In this document: positions 42,446 to 57,050 of the stretch, one piece after another
Layout: each line of letters begins with the position of its first letter
How positions within the stretch are numbered: position 1 is the first letter of the stretch
DNA from: Trichinella spiralis
Taxonomy: Eukaryota > Nematoda > Enoplea > Trichinellida > Trichinellidae
DNA length: 64,000 nucleotides
Direction of reading: 5' to 3'
NCBI GenBank assembly: GCA_000181795.3
Contig: CM012954.1
Location: 201,725-265,724, forward strand
Program-made: the position numbers and the translations under genes
The notes under the pieces: generated by a model
Told to the model about the DNA's origin: nothing
Databases searched by the model: none
What the model saw: only the letters and a program-made list of their open reading frames with translations

Positions 42446-45400
42446 AATTTGTAAAATCGCCTCCAGATTGAACGTTCAGAATATGCCCAGTTCAAAAATT
42501 GTGCCTACCATATTTATTGGACTTCTGCGGATTTAACAGTTACAGCTCAGCTAATTGAAACTTGATGGTACACGGCGTGATTTGTTGTTAATCAAAGCAG
42601 GAAGAGTTTAAATTGGAATCGGAAAAATTAGTGCAAAGGACATTGACATTGAAAAAGAAATCCAACATTGTCAGCTTAATTTACGCAAGCTCCACAAGAA
42701 TGAGATGACCGCTTGGCTAAGCATTGCATCCATTGCGCAGCAGCAGCAGCAGCAGCCGTTTTATGAGAAGCAAATAAAATATTCACCCAAAAGACTCGAT
42801 GAATTTCATCAGCATCCAACAGCTTTCAGATGCAAAATTTAACAAAAAAACACTCTGATATTAATCATAGTGAAAGAAAAAATGAACATGCAGCCAGCCT
42901 TACACTGAAATGTTGTTTCAACAACAAATTTTTTTTTCCCAAACCAACCAATTCATGATCATGCTCGATAATGTCATGATCAAACAATTTTAAAAATGCT
43001 TCAAAAAACAAGCAAACTAAAGAAATATATTATCTTGTTATCGGTTACATTTTATAAAAATAAAATATTTCAATTTGAAAATGCATTTATGAAAAAAAAA
43101 CTTTCAAAAGATATGGATTGCAGAACATTACAGTAATTGATGATGATTGTACCATATGAATGAATTAAATAATAACATTCAGTTTCGTGACATTAATTAT
43201 TACTGTAATGAAATCTGAGAATCATTCTACAGTTTGCTGCTTTATTTGTATCTTCATTAAAATTCAGATACAAATAATAAGTAGAAAAGTGATAATTGGA
43301 TAATCAATGAAAAATGGAAAATCAATGAATTCCGAGTCAACTGAATATGTTTTAAGAAGAAAATGCCAAAAACTAAATATTTATGCATTTCGCTTCGTCA
43401 AGTACAAGTGCAAGTAGTGAAGTAGCAATGCAAGGTTATAGTTGAAGCAGACAAACAAATTTTTCCCAATCTACCGACTGAGTGCCAACTGGCTATTTGA
43501 AGTGGACCGCAAAATGTGTAAACGATTATAGAAAAGATACGCAACATCTTTTGCAGACAAACTACAGAAAATTGCCTAGTCAGGGTCGCATAGTTTGTGG
43601 AATTCACGGCAAATTTCCTTGGTCATCACCACTAGACCAGAACAAACGCTTTCAACACTTCCCTCGACAAGTAGCCACTTTTGTGATCCACCAGAAAACC
43701 TTGACTAAAGTTGTCCTACTTGCCCTCTTAAGCTAAGCAATGTTGTTCAATGTAGCACTGCAAATGACATACTACCATGATTAAATATGTTAAAAATGAA
43801 CAGCACTCAAAAAGTGAAACAGCAACATCTAATAGTAATAAAGAAAACAAAAAACCACCACAGCAGTTTTCTGTTTAATAAATAGTTAGTCTAGCAAGCA
43901 GAATCAATACCATTGTTGCACATATGCTGTGCTTATTAAAGTTCAAGGCTAAAAAAGGAACTGTTACAAAAAGTAAAAAAAACCTTTAATAATGAAGATA
44001 CTTAATTTGAAAAATAATCATTATAATATTATTGAATAACCTTAGAATAGATTGCAAATGCTTGCAAAGGATGGCTATTTAACTGGCTAGAGCAGGCAGA
44101 GGAGTCGACTCTGAGATGATAATTCAGGCTAAAGATAAAAGCTTACCTTGCGTAAATAAATAAAGCTATATGTGGCATATATTGAACTTTCGGCGTGGAT
44201 GGAAAATAAATCACAAATTGATTTCTCTTGTAACGCACCAAACCTCATGTCAAAGTTCTAGTGACTGAAAACATTGATCGACACACCAATAAAGGCGGTT
44301 GTTTTGTGTAATGAAAGATAATTGGATATAATATCTGATTCTGTTAGCCATTGCAGATATGGCAACTGGAAGAGTTTTGATTGGCACTGGTCAACAAGGT
44401 AGACAACTGTTCATCAGTAAAATTGACCATCGGCCGGAAATGGTATTGACCGACGAAACCTGGACAACAGAACGCCAGTCATCTTACAATCTTTCTGCAA
44501 ATGCTGCCAAAAATTATATCAATATTCAATCTCAAAAACGATACACTAATGTTATAATTTTTTTAATTTCATAAATATTTATTTCTTTTACTTACCATTC
44601 AACACTAACTTACAACAGAAATTGCAAGCGTAAGTCTAAAATGAGTTATGCAAAAAGGAACAGCAAACAATTAAGAATGAAAAAAACATACAGAAAAATA
44701 GCTTAATATAAAAGTAAATTAGCTGTTTTATTTTTCTTAAATTGAATAATAATAATATGAGAAAATATGCAAAAGATAAAAATTTATCTCTACAAACAAA
44801 ACATGCCTAATGTATTTCATCCGAGAAGCAACTTTTGTTTATAAATTTTTTTATTATTCACATTTTAAGTAATATCAGTTATTGGATGATTATTAGCTCT
44901 AGTTGAATATGTTGACTGATGAAATTGGAATGTGTGATTTGAAAAGCACGCAAAGATGCAAAACATTTAAATAAGGGAACAACCAGCGGCGATGATTTAT
45001 TTCATGCATCGGCATTTGGGTTGGTGGATAAATTATGGAAGAGGAACGTTGTATATTCCACGAGAAACAATTTTTCACAGCTGGATGGAGCTGGCTGGAT
45101 GGTTTCAATTGCCCACCGGCTAGCGGCTGATGTGAAAGTAACAAGTAGAAACAAAAGAAATAAAAGTTTTCAATTATGAACATTATTATTGGGATACTGT
45201 TATAAGAAGAAAAAATTATGCCGTACAAAAATGTATTTAAAACAAAATTCAATCTCAGTTTGAAAATATTAAAATGATAAATATAACAAATGATGCTAGC
45301 TATTTCAGTGTTAGCTACACTGAACGGCATAATAGTAGAAGTGTATGAAGAAAGCATGCAAAATGAATGTTCACATTTTTCCTATTTGAATTCAAGCAAA

Positions 45401-48400
45401 ATTAATATAAAAGTAAAATAATTTGATCAAATAAAAAAATATTTACCTAATGTGAACTACAAGATGAATTTGAAATATGGAAAGTGCAATTAAGTTCAGC
45501 TTAAGCTTTTTCATGAAAAGGGAAAAGTTTGCATACGGTTGAGATTTCAAAGCAAAAATTAGCTGAACCATGCTGCATGAAGCAAAACATCAACAGGAGA
45601 AATAATTCAGAAGCTAACTTTTCACGATTATTAGACAATATCAGTGAAAGAGATGGAAAAATAGAAGCATTGAACGTAAATGGAAAGCAAAAGGTCGCGC
45701 TAATCCAAAGATGATGTAGATGAACAAAATTAACAAACAAACATCAAGATGAAACAACATTCATGGTCGGTTTGCTATGGAAAAGCTAGCCTTGAATAAA
45801 GGAAGGTCGACAGATTAGATTAGATGAGATGAGATAGTTCCTAATGATAATCGGTATATATTAATAATAAATGCTCATTCAAGCTTTTTCTTCATATAAT
45901 ACAAAAACGAACAAACACAAAAACCATCTACACACAAATGGAAACAAAAGAAGATGAAAGCCAAAGCAAAGCATTACCGCTAAAAAAACAAATTGACGCT
46001 TATTATATGGCAACTTATTAAAACACATCATTTACATATAAACACGAACGTTCATATCTGCACATTTCATTTTACCGCAGTCAGTTATATAAATAAAAAA
46101 TTACAATAATAAAATTTAGTTACATCAATTTTTGAATAAAAATCGAAGGCACTGAATTTGAATAATGCACATAAATCTGAATGAATTGGAAAACTGAACA
46201 TTCAGACAATATTGAAATTAACAAATTGAACAGTTTATAAATAATGATTATAATTTAACAAAATAACAATAACTGAAACAAATAACAACAACAATGTTAG
46301 TTAATATTGGAAATAAGATCAACAAGAACAACAACACCAATTAAACATAACGTCGTCAGCTCGCATGCACGTGTTACTTATTCAAAAGCAAATGAACAAT
46401 GTTTAATTGAAGAAGCTGCTAATTAGTTAAATTATGAACAAATTACTTGATTTTTATTAATTGACCTAATTTGCCATCAACAAATTTAACATACCTTTTT
46501 TAATATTGAACAATGCCTGAAAGTGAACAAACAATGGGTGCAAATTTATCAATTCAAAATTTAAGAACAATTTTTAAAAGAACATAACATTTCTCTTAAA
46601 CAGGTATGGTTGGTTTGGTTGCTTACTTTCATGTCTACCATAAAATGTCTTCATAAAAACGACCAGTTTTATTATATATACTTTTTTTCCCCTGTAAATC
46701 ACATAAAATTTATGCTCCACTTCTTACATTCATTCGAATTAATGTTATTAAAAAAAATTCAATTCTAAAGTTCTCTTAAAACTCTATCATTTATTACATA
46801 TGTTGTTTTTTCAAAACAAATGAAAAGAGATCGTAAAAAACAAATTTATTTCATTGAATTTTTATATACATGTAAAGTACTATTAATTTTTCACAGTATA
46901 CTAATAAACCTTGGACAGAACTGTAAAGAAACAGAAATACTTTGACAAAATTCATCGAAAATTCGTCTATTAATGAGGTGATAAATGAATAAACGGTTAA
47001 TCTGTTGTACAATTAGTTAGTTACTTGATATGCCTCAGAAGTGACTGGTTTTCAGAAGAAAATATTCAAATCAAATTCATCTAGATGCAGCATGGAAAAA
47101 AGAAAAAGCCAACTGATGAAGTGAATTGTGGAGAGCTTTGAAGAAAAAGCAAAATAACTTTTTTGATCAAAAGAACAAACTCCAAAAAGAACAACCATAA
47201 CATGAAGGAGAAAATAACGGTTTAGCTAATGTTTTGATCTTGCTGACTTTATTCAGAGTTGAAAAGTCACAAACAATTTGAAAAACTCAAAAACCGTACA
47301 AAGTTGACGGCTGGTACGGTAATTGAGAAAAAAAGTTACAAACTACCAAATCAAATCAACGCTTCAGCGGATGATTCCTCTCCTTTGTTCGTTCGTGTTA
47401 TTTTTTTTAAATTAAATCCTTCACAAAATGGCAAAGTAACAATAAAAAATAACCAAAAAAATGTTGCAAAAGTTATAGCATCAAAAAAATTTTCTCTGTT
47501 CACCAGTGAAAAGTTAGCTTAATTAAATTGTAATCAGACTTGAGCATTCGTTTCTACAAGAGAAATATTTAAAATAAGAAAAGAAAACCATAATTCAAAC
47601 CAGTGAAAATTGCTGACAACATACACCAAATTTACATGCAAAACTTGCATTATTAACATTTATTAACAAATAGAATTGAAAATTCACGAAAACATCTTTA
47701 AAATGTTTTATGGATTTAAATAATTTTTTGAATTTTCACAATTCATTAATAACAAACAAAAAAAAGAATAGCAAATAGAAAAAAAAACTTTTAAGTAGAA
47801 TCAAACGGCACTTGCAATAAAATAAGATAAATAATATATTTAAGAACGTAATTGAAAATTGAAAATTTTTTAAATCACATTTAAAAATGAAAATCATTTC
47901 AAGCAATCGTTTAAAAAATAATCACTCATTACCAAAAATAGCAACAAAAAAATTAAAAAACAAAAGTTTGAAATAAAAAATAAATAATTAATTATGAAGT
48001 AAGAAAAAGCTGAGAAAACCATTGCCGAAAAGTTGAATAATATCTTTTGATTGTCAAAAGAAAAACATTAGGTTTTACTCTTTAAATTGCATGAAAAGTT
48101 TTAAAATTTTTGTGCAACACGCAATGTTACAACCGGAAAATTTGAACTGACATACTGTAGCTGTTGACTCAATGGATTACGATAATAAAACTTGATTTTT
48201 CTTATTTAACTGCGTGCAAATGAAAAAGTGATCAACAAGTGACAGTTTGATCGTGATTATTATTGAAGATATAAAGACAATAAATTTAAAACTTATTCAT
48301 ATTAACTTCAATAACCAATGGTGATAAATGAATTGAATAACAATATTTTATCGCTGGTTTCTGTATATTTGCTCAAAATATTGTCTTTCATCAAGTATGT

Positions 48401-48749
48401 GTAAACATAAGTATAAATTCTAGTTAGTTGTAAGAATTTTCAAAAATTCTAACTTATGATATTTGAAAAAAGACAAAAGAAAAAAAATTACCTCATTATT
48501 TAAAGAGCTGTTAATAAGCTAGCTGAGAGTAATGGTTCGTTGTCAACTTCCTGCTCATAAGTGGAGGAGAATTGATAAATAACAATTCACCTTATTACAA
48601 TGCATCGATAAATTTTAATTCATTACACAAAGCAAACAAATAAGGATAAGTGAACAAATAAAGATAATAATGATAATAAATCGCCAGCATCAATGTTTAG
48701 CATTCGATTCGCTCGAATTGATCGGCTTCAAAACAATGCTTTCCAATTC

Positions 48750-48755
48750 TTTATT
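48750..48755 (-). terminator. Candidate polyadenylation signal of the CSPP1-like gene
   Basis: A minus-strand AATAAA (TTTATT on plus) lies about 75 nt past the stop codon at 48831. Confidence 0.45.
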
Positions 48756-48830
48756 TTTTTCTTTAAGCAGCTAAAATTACAAATTAAATCAATTCCAACA
48801 ACAACAACATTACAATAATCTGAAAATCCG

Positions 48831-51800
48831 TCAGTCAACCTTTCTAAGTTGTAAAAGTCGCTCAGCTAAATTTCGATGACTCTCGGAAGGTTGAAATATT
48901 TTCGCAGATATCGATCGATATTTTTGACTCTAAAATTAAAAAAAAACAATTTTCCTTTTTAAAAAATTATTCAATTAGAGAATAAAGAAAAGAGAGAAAA
49001 GAGAGAGAGAATTCACTTTATATGTAAAATTGGATGCCGTTGGTATTCTTAAACTAGGTGATCGTTGAAATTGCTTTTCAGAAAGTAACCCATTTTCTGT
49101 ACAGTCGTCCAGCTTTGATTCGGCATCTTCAACATTGCTACTATTCACCGTTGACTGACGTAAATTTGTAGTCGAACTTTGCTGCTGTTCAAATATTTTT
49201 TTCGGCTTGCGACTGCGCGTCATCAATGGCTGGAAAAGTGGATTCTAAATATAATTTTCAACATTCAAATATTTGATATACGATGAATATTTTTCATTTG
49301 ATGAAAAAGCAAATTAAAAGTAAACAAAACCATTACCGCTCCTCCAAGTTGATCACCCCAAGGATTGTCTGGAATGAAAATGCTATCACGATTGTCACTT
49401 GGTTCCGCCTGATTTGTCGAAACAGTGCTCAATGTAGCAGTACGGCTGCGTGGGCTAATATGGTGAAACGATTTGGACAATTTGTTGAAAAAATTTGAAG
49501 CTGCTTCCATCTTTGAATTTCCCCTTGTACTGTATTAAAATTGGAATAAATAATTTCAATTCAACGGGATCAATTTGAAAGCAACGGTTCAAAGTGGCAA
49601 AGCACAACCAACTTACCGACCAGTTTCGGATGTGTCATCAGCAATAGAAGAGGATGTAGATCCTTTCTTCTTCTTCTTCTTCTTCTTATTCTTCTTCTTT
49701 TCAGCTTTCTTAATTTCTTGAGTTGATTTGCTATCCCCTGTATTCTCTTTGCTCTTCCTCAACAAAGGACGTACTATGGACGTTTGCAACGAATATTTGG
49801 ACCTCGTTTTAGGAGTCACTGTTGCATCACTGACGGCACGCCTTAAAATTACACTCGATTTTGCGCCACAATCCTGCTGCTGTTCAACACCACCATCCTT
49901 CGACAATTGCTCATTGTGCTTATTATTTTGCTTATTTTTCTTCTTCTGCTTATTGATCAACTCTTCCCACATATCCAGGGGATTTTGTGTCAACGGTTTG
50001 ATTGGCCGATCATCGCCAGGACTGCTGAAATTCGAACGCTCTCTAATACTACTGTAGCAGGGCTGACCACGAGCGAAATTTTCCGAATTTGAATTCGAAA
50101 ATAAAAAACGACCATTTGATGGGGACAAATTCATATTGTTAAACGAAGAGCCAATCTCGTCCACACAGTGTGGCTGTTGATAACCAGGTATGAAGATCAT
50201 TTCATCATCATCGTCGTCTGGTGACCGAGAAGCTGAATGCTGCAAAAGACGGGCGTGTTTCAATTTCGACGCTTCTTCTTTCGCTTTCTGCCAAGATTCC
50301 AGAACGCACTTTTCCCTTCTCTCTTCCTCTTCCTACACGAATACAGTGATGAATTAAATCATTCGACTATTCATCCACTTCATTCATATTATAAGACAAT
50401 ATATCAAAATAATTAAAATTGTCTAAATTTCAAATAATGAACAAAATCGAATAAAAAATCACCTTCAATTTTGACCATCGTTCTCTTTCTCGTGCATTTG
50501 CAATTTGCCTTCGTCGTTCCATTTCTCGACGTTCTCGTTCTACACGTTCTTGATCTTGCTTTTCGCGTTGAATTTCCAACAATTTCTCACGCTGTTTCTG
50601 TTGAATTTGTTCATCAAAAATTATCTGAAAATATTATAATTTATTCCTTTTTCATTAATGAATTTTCAATATTTTCTACCCTTTGTTTCAAAGCATTTCG
50701 GTGCTTCATTTCAATTTCTTGTTCACTTATTGGTTCAGTAGCCAAATTTCTTCGTTTATGACTTAAAAAAACATTGAAATTCAATTGAATATGCAATGAA
50801 ATAAAAATTTTATTATTCCATCTTACACTGTAAAATCGTCCAATGCACCCGGATAACTACAACTGAAAATGCTGGCGCCAAACGAATTGCCGGACATATC
50901 GTAAGGTTCAATACCACTGAGTGACTGTGGTTTGCTGCTGTTTGGAGTACTGCAGTAATTGTAGGGCGATTTTGGACCGTTAAATGTCGTCGGTGACATG
51001 CTAGCGTTGGCAGAAACTGGTGAAAAAGTAAACGCATCTTGAAAAGCTGGCAGAATATAATTTTGTCTGAGACCATTAGTACCAGGTGCTGGACAAGATG
51101 AAGAAACAGATGCATTGTTGATTACATTGTATGGAGATGAGCCCACTGGTGACTGCAAACCTGCACAAGAGTTAAAATTATTACACTGATCCAACGGGTA
51201 AGATGCACTCTGCAACAGATCGTTTTTATCATGACGAACAACATTATTTCCAGTGTCAACCTAAATAAAAATGTAAAAGCTTTAAGTACAGGCAAACCAA
51301 GAAAAAAACAATTACAGTTGAAGCAAAACTTAATTTGTCGTTTATTCACCTGAAGTGAATTGGAGGTTGAAAAATTTCCACCATTAGAAAATTGATTCCC
51401 CAATGCATTATTCACATTGGTCAAAAGTGGAGTTCCTACAGATTGGAAATAATTTTGACCAAAATCTGCACACAAATTAGTGCAAGGCACTGGTATAAAT
51501 GCAACCGGCGTCATGCCTGCAAAGCCAGGACCAACAATTTTCCGCTCGTTTAGATTAACAACAGGAGACTGAGCAAATACTTTGCATGATTTATCTTGGA
51601 TTGCATTATTCACAGCAGAATCGACCTGAAACAAAAGCAAAATGAATAACAATAATTAATTAATTAGTTTCGTGGTCTACAGGAAACTGCACATTCATCA
51701 TTTTACATTTCTGATAACTTGTTCCCATTTCGCAAAATCAAAAAAAATTTAACTGCTCAAATGTCAGCAATGAGTCATACAATCAAAACCTAACAGTTGA

Positions 51801-54800
51801 CAAGGAAGAAGGTAGCTAATTCATTTTCTCATGTGGAGAAATAAATTTATGACGTAAGCTAACCGTTGCACAACTAAACAGCATTAATATTATAAATCAA
51901 ACAAAGTGTCAAGGAAAAGAAAAAAATAAAAAGTACTAATATTTTTTCAATTATTACTTGAAACTGCTAATATAATTGTTTAATTGTAATTCTGTATTGA
52001 TATAAAATAAAAATACAAGAATAATGCTTGAAGTAAAAAACGAGATGAAATCAAGCTGACATAAAACTATTTGCATGTAGTTTATCATTGAAAAACGGAA
52101 AATATATTTTGCCATCTTTTACTTACTTCGCATGTCCTCTTGACAACAATGCCGAAACAGATGTTGAATTTAATAATTAAAAAAAAGAAAAAATCAGTTT
52201 TAAACCTGACATACTGACTGCCTTGAACAATTAAAAAATTATCAATCATTTTATCCGAATAAAATTGAAAACAATTTTTAAGTATCATAAATAATTTAAA
52301 AAGAAAAATTATCCGAATGTATATATGATTATTGCATTACGTGGGTGAGAATAATTTTCGTTCATTTATTTGAAACTGTTCCATTTTTCCCCATAGCAAT
52401 TAAAATGGAGAACATTTCACTAGAAAATTGTAAAAAAAAATTACCAAAAGCAAAATTAAATGAATCTTGAACTAGTTTAAACTGAATAAGATAATTTTTT
52501 ATGTAGGAAAACATAACACGCAAGAAATGTAAAGCGGAATAGCCGTTTGTAAAACTGCATCTTTTTTGACAAACTGTTTTTTCCTTTATCAAATAAATGA
52601 GAAAAATTAAAATATGATTTGGATGATGATTAAAACAGAAGATGCAAATGGGAATGCATGTATGAGAAATGATTGATTCAATTTTCCTCAGCTGAAGAAG
52701 AAGAAGAAGAAGAATATCAGAAGTGATTGAAGTGTCAGCAAAACTGGAAAATGTTCAATAGAGGTAAAGTGTGATGATTCAAACAAAAATGTAAACGAAT
52801 GAGAGGCTAAAATGCCTTAGGAACGCCACTAACCAGATTTTACAAACCCAAGCAAGCTTGTTCTGAGATGCAAAAGCAAAACGAGCAACTAGATGTTGGC
52901 AAGTATAAATTTTCAAATGCAAAAATCTAGCAATTCGCACACTTCCATCGCATATTTCGTGCACTGTGTGTGTGTGCGTGTCTGTTTATTTGTGCACACG
53001 CACACAGGATGGATGTTTGCAACAAGGTAAACAATTTATTTCACTGAAAATTCTTCCCACATAAAGAAAACAAAAAAAAGTTTACCAACAGGTTAAAGTT
53101 GAGCTTTTCGATCAGTTTTTGTCCTTTGCCAACGAAATACGACAACTTTGTTTGTTAAAATTGTAAATAAAAGATACGGAAACAAAAAATAATTAATGAT
53201 AAGCTGAATCGAACATGACAAGCATTCAGCAGTTGCACAACTGAACTGCAAACCAATATATGTCACTGCAAAAATAAAATAATATATGCATAACCCCTCA
53301 CCCCTCTTGCATACTCTCTACTGATCTCTGGTATCGAATAATGCTAATATCGTGCAGATTAGAAAACCTTTTTACAAGTTGCAAATTTTTTCCAACTATA
53401 TGCAAAAATAAATTAATTGAAGTGTAATATTAAATAGTTAAGATGAGCAGCGGAGGAAACAGTAGTGAAACCACGCCTGATAGGAATGGCAATGCAAACA
53501 ATTGTTATAGTGAACAATTCTTTGAATTCCAGCTATCACTGAAAAGGGCAAGTAGATTGAAGTAAACCGTCTTTTTCGTCATAAAGCTTCTTTCAGCAGA
53601 AAATTATTCCTTCAGTTCATAGTTTCAAAAAGATTCTTATCTAATTTTGAAAAATGTATTTCTTTTTTTTCAACAAAAATAGGCTGTAAATGTTCAATTT
53701 GAAAATTCTAAATACCACTCTTACAGAAAAACTGTTCTTTCAAAAACAGTGACAAACAACAACAGCAAATCAATCAGTCGATATGAAAACTAGAAAGAAA
53801 TTTAAAGGCGTTTTCATTCCATCTTGATAAGAAAATACTTGACATAAATAGAAAAAAGACAAAGCAAACCGCCTTTGTTCATATTAAATTTCAAACAAAA
53901 TTATGAAAAAATACAAAAATTTTCATATTTTTCAACAAAAATAACAAATAATATCCAAAAGCTTGACAGAGGAAGTTCAGTTTGTGGTAATATTAAATGT
54001 AAAATTGTGAGAATATGAGAAGAAATGCGATTTATAAGAATTAATAAAAATAGAGTTGAAAGTAAACCGACGAAGCCAGTTCACCGGACTTGACGGTCAC
54101 CTTGCCGAAATGACCAATATTAATGGGGAACTATAAACTGCAAGGGTCGGACAATAAGCTTGAAGAATGTACATCATACGGTCTTAGTTAGATCTACCGA
54201 CTGCGATAATTACGTCGAAGGTCAGTGTGACCGATTTTCAGCAAAATGTCTTAATGATGGTAGAAAAGTTTTCACTCTATATGAACAATATTTCATACAA
54301 CGGCACTGACATGGCCACCGCTGAGCAGTTTCTTTATTACCAACCATCACAGATGTATAAACAAGTTAAATTTTACAAAAAGAAACAAAACCAACACACG
54401 CGGAAGTAGCAAACGATGCAATGCAACTTACACTTTTATTAGAGAAATTAATCTCTCCGTTATTCACCGCGTCGCCTGCAAAGCAGCCATTATTCGAAGT
54501 ATACGGCGAATTGCGTAACGGTAAATCATTGCGTGATTTCAGCGGAGCACCCGAGCCTGGTTTACCAAACGGAAACCATTCTTCCGTTTCGGCTAAAATT
54601 AAAAACTCAAAAAACATCACACACCCACAAGTAATAAATAAAATTAACACGATCAAGTTAAACAAATTCACATCCACCCGATTTAATCAAGTCAAATCCA
54701 ACATCATTTTACACATTGATTAATTTTGATTTGACGCTTTATTTATTATTTATTTGGAATTTTAATTTCAAATCAAATATTTTTTCACTTTTTAAATCAA

Positions 54801-54892
54801 TAAAAACTACCTCGCTCTTTTGCCCACTGCTGACGTTTCCGATCCAACAGAGATAGATTCTTTTCATCAACACAAGCTGAAACTTCAGCCAT
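48831..54892 (-). CDS. CSPP1/CCDC66-like coiled-coil protein, copy 1
   Basis: Ten exons join in frame to about 810 residues: 54811-54892, 54432-54592, 51350-51625, 50827-51260, 50680-50761, 50463-50624, 49617-50332, 49337-49529, 49017-49244 and 48831-48929. The ATG opens MAEVSACVDEKNLSLLDRKR. Exon 2 has EEWFPFGKPGSGAPL, like the PWG/PFG-GGGAP motifs of centrosome and spindle-pole protein CSPP1, and exon 8 has DNPWGDQLGGA. Exons 5-7 encode a charged coiled coil (VERERREMERRRQIANARE) followed by LESWQKAKEEASKLKHARL. Other parts are low-complexity Ser/Asn/Pro and a Lys-rich stretch near 49660-49700. The 2.8-kb intron between exons 2 and 3 could hide another exon, although the phases already match. 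The family name is an inference from motifs; a centrosome or cilium role would follow from it. A paralogue lies at 62092-64000. Confidence 0.7.
51626..54431. other. Long intron of the CSPP1-like gene
   Basis: This 2.8-kb intron is far longer than the others of this gene. It carries a (GAA)n run near 52696-52713, a (GT)n/(CA)n-rich patch near 52965-53006 and a GC-richer patch at 54060-54240 containing several GGTCA/TGACC words. No exon could be supported within it. Confidence 0.45.
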
Positions 54893-57050
54893 AAACAGTG
54901 GTCAGTTGCTGCTAGTCAAAATCAACCGCAGTCACACGTCTCAATTTTTAAAACAAATACATCGGCTAGGTAGCAGAAAGCAAACCAATCACATGCAAAA
55001 TAACAATGTCCAATGAATCTACGAAAGACAGGTGCCGCTTCAACATTCATACTGTAATAATCAAGTTAGTTTAACAAAAAATATAAAATGGGTAATTTAA
55101 ATTTATATTCACATAACTGTTCGATATTGTATTATAACCAAATTTATAACACTAAAAATGTTTTCTACATGCAATTTATCAACGGGGCTGCAGTTCTTAC
55201 TTTGTAATGAATTGAAATTATTTAGAATTCTTGCCATTTTAAAGCAGAAATGCATAACATAAGCCATTTTAAACAAATTTGAGCAATAAAACTGCTATTT
55301 TTTTCGAAGTATTTGAATTTAATTCTAAACAGCGATAAATTAAAAATTAATACCTTAACATTTGATGAAATAATTCATATTCTACAGTAAGTTGAAATGA
55401 ACTAATCTGTGCATTTGATAAATGCGAAAAAAATTATGATAAAGTCAAAATCACAAACAAAATAAACTTGCATGTTTAATTAAAACTGAAATGTATTTTT
55501 TTAAATGAAACAAATAAATTAAATCATTACATGATTTTTGTGGTGAATGCACATAAATTGAACTTTACTTTCTTCACTGTATATACTTTAAATTAAACTT
55601 TAAAACTGCACTTTAAACTAAAACTTTTTTAAAAGATTTTTGTTGAATGCGATGATTAGAATTTCCCAGCATTCAGAATGTCAGTCAAATAGAGATACGC
55701 ATAAAGTTTGCATTTAAACTGCATATCTGTACTTTCATTTCTGAACTTTGAAGTAAGGCTATTTTTATGTTTTTATTCTATTAGTAACAGCTGATACACA
55801 AGCGTAGCAATATCGTACACACATTAAATGTACTATGAACTAATAATACTGATAAATCAATCAATTTGTTTAAGATTATGACGTTTTATTCAATGTATTT
55901 AGCTTATAAATTAATTAACATTTCGTATTTTAACATAATCCAGCTGTTCAATGAGAAGTTACTAGCAAACAGGTTGAATTTTCAGAATGATATGCATAGG
56001 TATATGAACTGCATTCACTGGTTAAAGGTGTACGTTTGTAAACTTCCGCATAATTAAGTTTCGGCTTAAAGAATCAATTTTCATTTTGAACATTATTTTT
56101 TAATTCATATTGCGCTTATTTTTTTCAACTTTGCTTTCAGTACTGTTCAGTATTTTTATTGGCAAAGCATTCTATCAAATACATCAGTTCACAAATATGA
56201 TAGTGCAAGTGCTTACAATAGTTATTTACTGCATTTATTTCAGATTTTTACCCTATAATCATAATCGTTTTGGTTCGGCTTTAGTTTCAAAAATTCCTTC
56301 CTGTTTAGCTAAAAACTGTTAATTATATATATATATGGATGATTTTTCATGTTTCTAGGTAAATTCATTAGGTCACCGACATTCAACGTTCCACTTACAT
56401 ACTGTATAACTGAAAGCAAATCAGGTGTTTTTAAATGTATTGCATTTATTTTATTTAGGCTGAAATCTATTATAATCTATAAATTAATGTGAACAAATTT
56501 AGTTATTTTTTATCTTTGTTAGATAAACGAATGATTTAATGAAAGGTAATATTTCCAATTTTGAGGTTCAACATCTGCATCTTTATTATGCAGCATTCTT
56601 TTGCGTTATACTGGTTAATTGCTATCTATGTTATAATTTTAAAATTTTGAGTGTATGAACTCACCTATTTAATCTAGCGGAAGAATAACTTGTATGGAAT
56701 GCATTTGATCGTTTCGTTGCAGTGATTAAATAATACACAAAAACCTCCTGCATTTATAACGTTCATTCCAATTGTTAGGGCATGGAAATGAAAAGTCTAA
56801 ATATATGGCTCCAGAAATTGTTTTACTACTTATATTTAAATTGAATACTTTAAATATTTATGCTTTAAATTTCTTGCACTTGAGCTGTGGAAAAATGAAA
56901 TCGTAACATGCAGTCTAATTTTACATATTCTATGAGATGAAAGTCCATTGACAAATGTTGAAAAATCCTTTTTAGCTTGGGCTTTCGATTATGCCATTTT
57001 TTTTGCCATAAATCAAAAAGCCCATTTTTTGCGACGTCGGTTTGTTCAAA
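54893..57050. promoter_or_regulatory. Divergent intergenic region between the CSPP1-like and Tuba-like genes
   Basis: The two start codons face away from each other across 2.2 kb of very AT-rich sequence that must hold both promoters. Short open frames here have no recognisable family. I see no distinct promoter element. Confidence 0.45.

Larger units (their letters stand above)
37918..48830. other. Large region without a recognisable gene, upstream of the UNC-5 Ig1 exons
   Basis: About 11 kb of mostly AT-rich sequence lies between the first recognised UNC-5 exon and the end of the next gene. It probably contains the missing UNC-5 first exon, its promoter and long 5' introns. Open frames here are short, mostly lack ATG starts or resemble no family I know. 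GC-richer patches occur at about 38720-38820, 40550-40900 and 42020-42440. A (CAG)n run lies near 42739-42757. I see no tRNA, rRNA or transposon with clear ends. Confidence 0.5.

Noticed and set aside
43482-43736. 84-codon plus-strand frame as a small gene
   Set aside because: It begins with GTG, resembles no family known to me, and has no supporting exon signals.
44359-44574. 71-codon plus-strand frame starting with ATG
   Set aside because: It lies in an AT-rich region, has no recognisable domain and ends in low-complexity sequence; chance cannot be excluded.
44899-45357. 152-codon minus-strand frame with hydrophobic stretches
   Set aside because: Its composition is that of translated AT-rich DNA (Ile, Phe, Tyr, Asn), with no motif or plausible splice context.
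55860-56325. Short plus-strand open frames in the intergenic region before the Tuba-like gene
   Set aside because: They are low-complexity, AT-driven translations without domain or splice support.
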